Shown here piece after piece: positions 41,779 through 48,316 of a DNA stretch of 64,000 bases. The notes beneath the pieces were generated by a model. It was not told the origin of the DNA. It searched no databases and saw only the letters and a list, made by a program, of their open reading frames with translations. Source of the DNA: JABMRW01 sp964396965. GTDB lineage: Bacteria > Chloroflexota > Dehalococcoidia > Dehalococcoidales > BS750m-G39. The position numbers were made by a program, and so were the translations under genes. The stretch spans positions 50,800 through 114,799 of the forward strand of contig CAYNGD010000002.1 in assembly GCA_964396965.1 (NCBI GenBank), read 5' to 3'. Positions within the stretch are counted from its first letter, which is position 1. Each line of letters begins with the position of its first letter.

Positions 41779-41860
41779 TAGAAGCGCAGCTTATGAGGGC
41801 GGGTGGGTATGGGAAACAAAACACTGTTTAAAATAAGGGGTGGGGAGGTCTGACTTTAAA
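41779..41860 (+). repeat. Dispersed hairpin/G-quadruplex repeat, copy E
   Basis: Hairpin AAGC-GCA-GCTT (41782-41792), four G-triplets with loops C, T, TAT (41797-41813), then GAAACAAAACACTG and an A-rich tail. Same hairpin as copy C, same G motif as copy A. Confidence 0.75.
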
Positions 41861-41861
41861 A

Positions 41862-43595
41862 CTACCCCAGGGTTACCTGAATCTTACCCCCGTTGCCGAC
41901 CGCTGACTCTACCGAGGGTATCTCCCTGAGGATGGCCGGCAGGGGCAGGGGGCGGCTGGTGACCACCACCACCATGCTCTCGCCGGTGGACGAGCCCTTG
42001 AAAGATACCACCTGCAGGTCGGGCACCCTCTGCAGGTGGGAGACGAAATCCGGCACCCGTTTGGGGTCGGACGATAATATCTCCAGCTCCATCATCCCCT
42101 GATACAGACCGTTGCCGACCTCGGCTTCGGTTTCGGCTTCGGTTTTCTTATAGGTTGCCTTGGGCTCGGCCAGGGACCGGGCCGGCGTGCCGACCTCCGT
42201 CTCCAGCCAGTCCTTGGCTTCGGTAATAATCCGCACCGCTCGCTGCTTGGCCTCGGCGATAATCCGGGCCGCCTCCCACTCCGCCCTGGACCTGGCCTCG
42301 GCGGTGATTCGTGATGACTCCACCTCTATCCGCCGCCTTCCCCTCTCGGTGGCCTCCTGGGTAATCTGCTCCGCCTTTTGCTTAGCTTCGCTGACTATCC
42401 GGGCCGCCCTCTCCTCAGCCTCCCTATCGGCCTGCTCCTTGAGCTGCTTGATAAGCTTCTCCGCTTCCTTGGTGGCGTCCTTCTTGATGCCGGCCATTAT
42501 CTTGTCCGCCTTGCTCTGCACCTCCCGCTGCTCTTTGGCGACAATGATGGCCGCCTTCTCCCTGGCCTCGGCGATGATAGCATCAGCTTCCTTTTTAGCC
42601 TTCTCCCGGGCTTCCTTCCTGACCTGGCTATCGACCTCGGCGTGCAGCCAGTCGCTGGCTTCACTCATAATCTGCGACGCCCGCTGCTTGGCCTCGGCGA
42701 TAGTCTGGGCCGCCTCCCACTCCGCCCTTGACTTTACCTCGGCGGTAATCCGGGCCGACTCCGCCTCTATCCGCCGCTTCCCCCTCTCGGTGGCCTCCTG
42801 GGTAATCTGCTCCGCCCTCTGCTCGGCCTCGCTGATTATCCGGGCCGCCCTCTCCTCGGCCTCTTTCTTGCCCTGCTCTCTGGCCTCCTCGATAATCTGG
42901 GCCGCCTCCTCACGCCCCCGCGCCAGAATGTTGGCTGACTCCAGATTGGCCGCCTCCTTGGCCCCGGCGATGGCCTCGGCGGTAATCTTCTGGGCCTGCC
43001 TTTCGGCTTCGGCCACCATCCCGGCCGCCTTTTCGGCGGCATCCCGCTCCGCCCGGGAGACGATTACCGACGCCCCGTTCTTGGCCTGGGCAATGATGTA
43101 CTCCGCCTCCCGCTTGTTCTCCTCCTGCGCCCGCCGCCTGGCCTCGTCCTCGGCCTGGTTAATAATCCGGGCCGCTTCCTCTCTGGCCTTGGCCACAATC
43201 GCCGCCGCCTCCTTCTCCGCCGTCTGCCGGGCGCTGTCCCTCATCTCGGCAACGATGATGTCGGCCTTCTGGCGCATCTCAACCATATAGCTGGCCGCCT
43301 GCTCCTGGGCCTCCTTCTGGGCGGCTTCTCCAATCTCTTTGGCCTTGACGTCGGCGTTGGTGATGATGGTGACCGATTTCTCCTCCGCCTCCTTCTCCCC
43401 CTGCTGCACAGCGTTTTCGATAATCTGGGCAGCTTCCTCCTTGGCGTTAAGGATAATCTCCGCCGACTGCTGCTTGGCCTGCTCGGTCAGCCGCTTCCTT
43501 TCCTGCTCAAAAGAGCGGGAAAGCCTCTGCTTGAACTCATCAATAAGCTTTCCCGGCTCTTCCGTCTCCCAGTTTTCGCTATCCTTCTTGGCCAT
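41862..43595 (-). CDS. Long coiled-coil protein with conserved C-terminal ~85-residue domain (paralog 2)
   Basis: 577 residues beginning MAKKDSENWETEEPGKLIDEF. A rod of Ala/Glu/Arg/Lys coiled coil spans ~20-470. Inside it, two ~80-residue blocks are near copies: EAEERAARIISEAEQRAEQI...SDWLHAEVDS (~265-345) and EAEERAARIVSEAKQKAEQI...KDWLETEVGT (~395-475). The C-terminus (~495-577) repeats the domain of the 39559 protein (GLYQGMMELEILSSDPKRVP, LQRVPDLQVVSFKG, VVVTSRPLPLPAILREIP). No membrane or export signal. The pair probably arose by duplication and may form filaments or a scaffold; nothing in the sequence names the cargo. Confidence 0.85.
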   Translation of the reverse strand: MAKKDSENWETEEPGKLIDEFKQRLSRSFEQERKRLTEQAKQQSAEIILNAKEEAAQIIENAVQQGEKEAEEKSVTIITNADVKAKEIGEAAQKEAQEQAASYMVEMRQKADIIVAEMRDSARQTAEKEAAAIVAKAREEAARIINQAEDEARRRAQEENKREAEYIIAQAKNGASVIVSRAERDAAEKAAGMVAEAERQAQKITAEAIAGAKEAANLESANILARGREEAAQIIEEAREQGKKEAEERAARIISEAEQRAEQITQEATERGKRRIEAESARITAEVKSRAEWEAAQTIAEAKQRASQIMSEASDWLHAEVDSQVRKEAREKAKKEADAIIAEAREKAAIIVAKEQREVQSKADKIMAGIKKDATKEAEKLIKQLKEQADREAEERAARIVSEAKQKAEQITQEATERGRRRIEVESSRITAEARSRAEWEAARIIAEAKQRAVRIITEAKDWLETEVGTPARSLAEPKATYKKTEAETEAEVGNGLYQGMMELEILSSDPKRVPDFVSHLQRVPDLQVVSFKGSSTGESMVVVVTSRPLPLPAILREIPSVESAVGNGGKIQVTLG

Positions 43596-43700
43596 CTAAC
43601 TCACACCCGGGCAACAGGCCGGCTTTAAGATGCACGAAAACCCCGGCACCTCCGCCGATTGCCTAAATTTCATGGCCCATTCGGGCTATTTGGTTCTAGT

Positions 43701-43729
43701 ATTTTAGTCCCACCCCACATAAATTACAA
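43701..43729 (-). promoter_or_regulatory. Probable promoter of the 41862-43595 coiled-coil gene
   Basis: Reverse-strand TTGTAA (43729-43724), 17-base spacer, TAAAAT (43706-43701). Gives a leader of about 100 bases. Confidence 0.5.
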
Positions 43730-43821
43730 TCCCGTATTGTACTAATTTCGTGTACTCATTTCGTGGATTCTGCTATGGACGGGCAGATAGACGAGCTTTA
43801 AAAATGGGCAAGTTTTTCTGT

Positions 43822-43827
43822 TATAAT
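43822..43827 (+). promoter_or_regulatory. -10 element of a probable leaderless promoter
   Basis: TATAAT ends seven bases before ATG 43835; -35 is weak (TTTAAA, 19-base spacer). Confidence 0.4.
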
Positions 43828-43834
43828 AAAGGCG

Positions 43835-44014
43835 ATGAAGAGAGAGCTGATGGACATCCTGGTCTGCCCGGTCTGCAAGGGAAAACTGGAACTAGTCGTT
43901 ACCGAGGAGAAGGAAGAGATAATCACCGGCTCCCTGCACTGCCCCAAATGTCGGGTGGACTACCCCATCATTGATAGCATCCCCAACCTGCTGCCGCCGG
44001 AGCAGCGCCCTTAA
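43835..44014 (+). CDS. Trm112-family zinc-ribbon protein
   Basis: 59 residues, MKRELMDILVCPVCKGKLEL then CPKCRVDYPIIDSIPNLLP, the standard Trm112/UPF0434 pattern with two CxxC pairs; eukaryotic relatives activate methyltransferases. An internal ATG at 43850 (MDILVCPVCKG) is an alternative start. No ribosome site precedes the first ATG and TATAAT lies seven bases away, so the message is probably leaderless. The last four bases overlap the end of the convergent PTPS gene. Confidence 0.88.
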   Translation: MKRELMDILVCPVCKGKLELVVTEEKEEIITGSLHCPKCRVDYPIIDSIPNLLPPEQRP

Positions 44015-44379
44015 TCAGGGGTGTAGATGACGCCGGTCTGGGGGGACTCCCAGACCTCCACGCTGGAGATGGTCACCGGCGCCTTAAGCCTGGCTTTAAG
44101 CTCGTTATAGATGTTGGCGGCGATGTTCTCCGCCGAGGGGTTTATTTTATCAAAGGGGGGAACGTCGTTGAGGCAGATGTGGTCAAAACGGCCTATAACC
44201 TCGGCCAGGTATTTTTTAAGCTCAACGAAATCGTAGGCCAGGCCGATGTCGTTAAGATGAGAGGCCTCCACCCTGAGCACCACCCTATAGCAGTGGCCGT
44301 GCAGCGCCTCGCACTTGCCCCGGTAGCCCCTCAGGTAGTGGGCGGCGTCGAAGTGCTGCTCTACCGAAATCTGGTACAC
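44011..44379 (-). CDS. PTPS/QueD-family enzyme of the combined I/III type, likely FolB substitute
   Basis: 122 residues, GTG start directly after folK. The family zinc site is visible: His9, and His27/His29 in HGH. The active-site segment is C-E-A-L-H-G-H (Cys23, Glu24). It satisfies both the CxxxHGH pattern of QueD (PTPS-I) and the ExxHGH pattern of PTPS-III, which cleaves dihydroneopterin triphosphate to hydroxymethyl-dihydropterin and bypasses FolB. As third gene after folP and folK, with no folB here, a folate role (perhaps alongside queuosine) is the better reading. Confidence 0.9.
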   Translation of the reverse strand: MYQISVEQHFDAAHYLRGYRGKCEALHGHCYRVVLRVEASHLNDIGLAYDFVELKKYLAEVIGRFDHICLNDVPPFDKINPSAENIAANIYNELKARLKAPVTISSVEVWESPQTGVIYTPD

Positions 44380-44874
44380 CTAACCACCCCCCCACTTGAA
44401 GACGCCCTGGACTTCTCTGGCCGCCTTGAGCAGCTGCTTGATGGTCTTGCCAAGAACAGGGTGAACCAGGTCGGGGGCAATCTCGGACAGAGGCACCAGC
44501 ACGAAAGCCCGCTGGTGGAGGCGGGGGTGTGGGATAACCAGGTCGGCTTTTTCGATAACCTGGTCGCCGTAGAGGAGGATGTCAATATCAATAATGCGGG
44601 GGGTGCCGGTGGGGCCGGTGCGGCCCATCTTGGCCTCGATGCCCTTGGCCAGGGCTAAAAGCCCCTCCGGGGAGAGAAAGGTGCTGGCCTCACAGACCAG
44701 GTTCAAGAAACGGGGCTGCTCGATATCGCCCACCGGCTCGGAATCGTATATCGAGGAAACCTTACCCACGCGCAGCCGCTGGGAGAGGAGCTCCAGCGCC
44801 TTGTCCAAGTTGGCCTGGCGGTCGCCCAGGTTGGAGCCCAGGCCGAGATAAACGGTTACCGGTTCAGTCCCCAC
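44380..44874 (-). CDS. folK: FolK, hydroxymethyl-dihydropterin pyrophosphokinase
   Basis: 164 residues, GTG start with GGAGG four bases upstream; the start overlaps folP by 11 bases. Signatures: YLGLGSNLGDRQANL at the N-terminus, FLNLVCEA, and PRIIDIDILLYGD near residue 91, which holds the Mg-binding aspartates. Adds pyrophosphate to hydroxymethyl-dihydropterin, the FolP substrate. Confidence 0.96.
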   Translation of the reverse strand: MGTEPVTVYLGLGSNLGDRQANLDKALELLSQRLRVGKVSSIYDSEPVGDIEQPRFLNLVCEASTFLSPEGLLALAKGIEAKMGRTGPTGTPRIIDIDILLYGDQVIEKADLVIPHPRLHQRAFVLVPLSEIAPDLVHPVLGKTIKQLLKAAREVQGVFKWGGG

Positions 44875-45745
44875 TTTGCCTCCTTACGATAGCGTCGGCC
44901 ATACGGCACAGCCGCACTATCGGCCTGACCTGGTGGACGCGGACGATATCGGCGCCGTTGGCGATGCCGATGGCTACCGCGGCGGCGGTGCCCTCCAGGC
45001 GCTCACCAACGGGCAGGTCTAACACCTTGCCGATGAAGGACTTGCCTGATGGGCCGATTAAAACAGGCCGGCCTAACTTTTTTATTTCCCCCAGACGCCG
45101 GATTATGACCAGGTCGTGCCGCCAGCTCTTGCCGAAGCCGATGCCGGGGTCCAAAATAATGTTCTCACCGGGCACGCCAGCGGCAGCGGCTATCTCCAGG
45201 CTCTTCTCGAGAGAAGCCGTTATCTCAGCGATGGGGTCTTCGTAGTCGGCGGTATCGCGCTTGAGGTTAGCGTCGTACCGGCTCTTATCGCGCTGGTTGC
45301 TCATCAAAATAATGGGGACTTTCCACTTGGCGGCCAGCTCGGCCAGGCGGGGGTCGCTCTTCAGCCCCCACTGGTCGTTGAGCATCCTGGCCCCCGCCTC
45401 CAAAGCCCTTTCCGCTACCGCCGACTTATAGCTGTCAATGCTTATCGGGACGGACAGCTCCGCCGCCAGACGCTCGATAACCAGAACCACCCGCCGCAAC
45501 TCCTCCTCAGTCGGTACCGGCGGAGCGCCGGGGCGGGTGGACTCGCCGCCGACGTCAATTATATCAGCGCCTTCTTCGGCCAGCTGCCTGGCCTTGGCCA
45601 CAGCGGCTTCGATATCATCACCGACGCCGTCGCCGGAGAAAGAGTCCGGGGTGACGTTGAGGATGCCCATGATATAGGTGCGCTCCCCCCAGCGCAACTC
45701 TAGGTTCCCGCAGCGGGTGACGGCTAAAGCCGACTGTTTTTCCAT
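44864..45745 (-). CDS. folP: FolP, dihydropteroate synthase
   Basis: 293 residues. TIM barrel with GILNVTPDSFSGDG near residue 27, GADIIDVGGESTRPGA near 58 and ILDPGIGFGKS near 197; all are standard pterin/pABA-site motifs. The target of sulfonamides. First gene of folP-folK-PTPS, with coupled starts. Confidence 0.96.
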   Translation of the reverse strand: MEKQSALAVTRCGNLELRWGERTYIMGILNVTPDSFSGDGVGDDIEAAVAKARQLAEEGADIIDVGGESTRPGAPPVPTEEELRRVVLVIERLAAELSVPISIDSYKSAVAERALEAGARMLNDQWGLKSDPRLAELAAKWKVPIILMSNQRDKSRYDANLKRDTADYEDPIAEITASLEKSLEIAAAAGVPGENIILDPGIGFGKSWRHDLVIIRRLGEIKKLGRPVLIGPSGKSFIGKVLDLPVGERLEGTAAAVAIGIANGADIVRVHQVRPIVRLCRMADAIVRRQSGD

Positions 45746-45792
45746 GGCTAGCCATATTTTAACACCCTTGGGGCGGCGTGGCTAGCTACTGC

Positions 45793-45820
45793 TTGACAGG
45801 TTATTGAAATCGGCTATTAT
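45793..45820 (+). promoter_or_regulatory. Promoter of the SagB-type lipoprotein gene
   Basis: TTGACA (45793-45798), 16-base spacer, TATTAT (45815-45820); GGGAGG ribosome site before ATG 45850. Confidence 0.65.
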
Positions 45821-45849
45821 GTAAGATACAGAGTGGCGGGGAGGTAAAA

Positions 45850-46551
45850 ATGGGGCGTTTCTATCGGCACTATCTGGCCACTCTAGCCATACTGCTGGCG
45901 ACTCTCGGCGGCTGTCCCCAGCCAGCCACCACCCCAGCGCCTTCGCAGGAGCAGGCCGAGGTGATAAAGCTACCCGAACCACAATACGACAGCAAAGTCT
46001 CCCTTGAACAGAGCCTGCTGGAACGAAGGTCAGTCAGGGACTACACCGGCCAGCCGCTAACCCTTGAAGAAGCCTCCCAGCTGCTCTGGGCGGCCCAGGG
46101 AATTACCGACCCCGCAGGCTACAGAACGGCGCCGTCGGCCGGGGCGCTCTACCCGCTGGAGCTTTACATTGTGGCCGGCGATGTTGAAGGTCTGGCGGCA
46201 GGGGTCTACCGCTACCAGCCGGAGGGCCACCAGCTGGTTAAAACGCTGGACGGCGATAAGCGGGCCGCGCTGGCCCAAGCAGCGCTGGAGCAGGAGTGGG
46301 TAGAGGAAGGGGCGGCTGTCTTTGTCTTTACCGCCGTCTACGAAAGGACCACCGGTAAGTACGGCCAAAGGGGCATCAGGTATGTCCATATGGAGGTGGG
46401 GCATGCTGCCCAGAACCTCTGCCTGCAGGCAACCGCCCTGGGCCTGGGGGCGGTGACCATCGGCGCTTTCTACGATAAAGAGGTAGGCCAACTCCTTAAT
46501 CTACCCACCGAGGAACAGCCCCTTTACGTAATCCCAGTAGGCCGGAAGTAG
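45850..46551 (+). CDS. SagB-type nitroreductase-fold lipoprotein
   Basis: 233 residues with a lipoprotein signal (LATLGGC, Cys22) followed by a SagB/ThcOx-type flavin domain: SLLERRSVRDYTGQPLTLEEASQLLWAAQG near residue 58, RTAPSAGALYPLELYIV near 95, and GHAAQNLCLQATALGLGAVTIGAF near 183, which bind FMN. Family members oxidise azolines or reduce nitro/quinone substrates. Here no cyclodehydratase or peptide precursor is adjacent, so a peptide-natural-product role is not supported; it is a surface-located flavoprotein of unknown substrate. Confidence 0.88.
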   Translation: MGRFYRHYLATLAILLATLGGCPQPATTPAPSQEQAEVIKLPEPQYDSKVSLEQSLLERRSVRDYTGQPLTLEEASQLLWAAQGITDPAGYRTAPSAGALYPLELYIVAGDVEGLAAGVYRYQPEGHQLVKTLDGDKRAALAQAALEQEWVEEGAAVFVFTAVYERTTGKYGQRGIRYVHMEVGHAAQNLCLQATALGLGAVTIGAFYDKEVGQLLNLPTEEQPLYVIPVGRK

Positions 46552-46647
46552 CCAGCACTCCAAAATTACTCTCCTAACTTGCCGAGAGCACACTCGATAT
46601 GATAATATTTGTTGTTATCTGAATATATTTTTACTCAAATTACGATC

Positions 46648-48192
46648 ATGAAGGATAAACTGGTCAGACTGGCCAAGATGGAGAAGCAGGCCCGGGCGGG
46701 GGGAGGTAAAAAGCGCATCGAGCAGCAGCACGCCAAGGGCAAGCTGACCGCCCGGGAGCGGATTGGCCTCCTCCTCGATAAGGGCAGCTTTGAGGAGCTT
46801 GACCCCTTCATCACCCACCAGACCACCGAGTTCGGCCTTGACCAGCAGAGATACCTGGGTGACTCCGTGGTCGCCGGCTCAGGCAAGATTGACGGGCGGC
46901 TGGTCTTTGTCTACTCACAGGACTTCACCGTCCTGGGCGGGACTATCTCCGAGGTATCGGCCCGAAAGGCCTGCAAGGTTATCGATCTGGCCGTGAAGAA
47001 GGGAGCGCCGGTCATCGCCATCTGGGACTCCGGCGGTGCCCGCATCCAAGAAGGGGTAGGCAGCCTGGGTGGCGTCGGCGATATCCTGCTGCGCAACACA
47101 TTATGCTCCGGCGTCATCCCCCAGATATCGGTGGTGATGGGGCCCTCGGCGGGGGGAGCCGTCTACTCGCCGGCTATCACCGATTTCGTCTTCATGGTCG
47201 AGGGCATCAGCCAGATGTACATCACCGGCCCCGACGTGGTCAAGGCGGTCATCAGCGTTGAAATCAGCCACGAAGAGCTGGGCGGGGCTAAGGTCCACTC
47301 CGAGAAGAGCGGGGTGGCCCACTTCGTCACCGAGAGCGAAAAGGAGTGTCTCGAGATGGTGCGCCGCCTGCTCGGTTTTCTCCCCCAGAGCTTCCGCGAC
47401 GACCCGCCCAAGCTTAAGCCCACCGACGACCCCGACCGCAGTGATGAGAGCCTGCTTAATATCATCCCAGAGAATTCGGGCAAGGTCTACGACATGAAGC
47501 GGATAATCTTAAGCGTGGTCGATAACGGCGACTTTATGGAGGTGCACCAGAGCTTTGCCCCCAATCTAATCGTCGGCTTTGCCCGGCTGGACGGCCAGCC
47601 GGTGGGCATTGTCGCCCAGCAGCCGGCCTATATCGCCGGGATTATCGATATCAACGCCTCGGTCAAGGGGGCCAGGTTCGTCCGTTTCTGCGACGCCTTC
47701 AACATCCCCCTGGTCAGCTTCGTCGATGTCCCCGGCTTCATGCCCGGGCCCAGGGAGGAGACGGGGGGCATCATCCGCCACGGGGCCAAGTTCATCTACG
47801 CCTACGCCGAGGCCACCGTGCCCAAAATCACCGTCATCACCCGCAAGGCCTACGGCGGGGCCTACATCGTGATGAGCTCTAAGCACCTGCGGGGCGACAT
47901 CAACTACGCCTGGCCCAGCGCCGAGATCGCGGTGATGGGGCCGGAGGGGGCGGTCAATATTCTCTTCAAGCAGGCCATCGCCGGTGCCGACAAACCGGAA
48001 CAGACCAGAGAGAAGCTGGTGGGCGACTACCGGGAGAAGTTCGCTCACCCCTACCTGGCGGCGGGGCGGGGCTACATCGATAACGTCATCGACCCCAGAC
48101 AGACCCGCGCCAGGCTCATCAGGGCGCTGGAGATGCTGACAGCACCTCCAGGCCCCCGCCTCCACAAAAAACACGGCAACATTCCACTTTAG
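46648..48192 (+). CDS. Acyl-CoA carboxyltransferase, transcarboxylase 12S-like
   Basis: 514 residues from ATG 46648; the frame extends to TTG 46609 but family proteins begin near MKDKLVRLAK. No clear ribosome site. Second paralog of the 1289 protein, with DSGGARIQEGVGSLGGVGDI near residue 128 and a second-half match VPGFMPGPREETGGIIRHGAK. Together with the downstream 5S-biotin fusion it reproduces the subunit set of propionibacterial methylmalonyl-CoA:pyruvate transcarboxylase. Alternatives are propionyl-CoA carboxylase or a decarboxylase; no membrane pump subunit is present. Confidence 0.93.
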   Translation: MKDKLVRLAKMEKQARAGGGKKRIEQQHAKGKLTARERIGLLLDKGSFEELDPFITHQTTEFGLDQQRYLGDSVVAGSGKIDGRLVFVYSQDFTVLGGTISEVSARKACKVIDLAVKKGAPVIAIWDSGGARIQEGVGSLGGVGDILLRNTLCSGVIPQISVVMGPSAGGAVYSPAITDFVFMVEGISQMYITGPDVVKAVISVEISHEELGGAKVHSEKSGVAHFVTESEKECLEMVRRLLGFLPQSFRDDPPKLKPTDDPDRSDESLLNIIPENSGKVYDMKRIILSVVDNGDFMEVHQSFAPNLIVGFARLDGQPVGIVAQQPAYIAGIIDINASVKGARFVRFCDAFNIPLVSFVDVPGFMPGPREETGGIIRHGAKFIYAYAEATVPKITVITRKAYGGAYIVMSSKHLRGDINYAWPSAEIAVMGPEGAVNILFKQAIAGADKPEQTREKLVGDYREKFAHPYLAAGRGYIDNVIDPRQTRARLIRALEMLTAPPGPRLHKKHGNIPL

Positions 48193-48205
48193 GGCGGCAG
48201 AGAAA

Positions 48206-48316
48206 ATGAAAGACAAAAAGCTAACTGCCGCTATTATCACCGCCGTCATCGCCTATATCCAGGCGGAAGAGACTAAAGCTCCCGGTAAAAATAACAAAAA
48301 GGGGAAACTCCAGTGA
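48206..48316 (+). CDS. 36-residue ORF between carboxyltransferase and 5S-biotin genes
   Basis: ATG 48206 to TGA 48316. An amphipathic helix (KKLTAAIITAVIAYIQAEE) and a Lys-rich tail. It begins 13 bases after the preceding stop and overlaps the next start (GTGA). The pattern AAI-x-x-A-V-x-A-Y-x-x-x-E resembles the small delta/epsilon or gamma-linked peptides that stabilise biotin-dependent decarboxylases, so a structural subunit is plausible. Too short for certainty. Confidence 0.5.
   Translation: MKDKKLTAAIITAVIAYIQAEETKAPGKNNKKGKLQ

Larger units (their letters stand above)
41383..41861. other. 479-base gap filled with dispersed repeats
   Basis: No supported gene. It contains upstream sequence of the BldC-like gene (to about 41520) and three neighbouring copies of the hairpin/G-rich repeat, at 41577 (reverse), 41711 (degenerate) and 41782 (forward). 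Confidence 0.6.

Noticed and set aside
42160..43290. Forward frame of 376 codons rich in Ser/Ala
   Set aside because: Antisense of a repetitive Ala/Glu coiled coil, which leaves long open frames on the other strand.
45850..46551. Thiazole/oxazole peptide biosynthesis cluster around the SagB-type protein
   Set aside because: No cyclodehydratase, precursor peptide or transporter nearby, and the protein is a lipoprotein.
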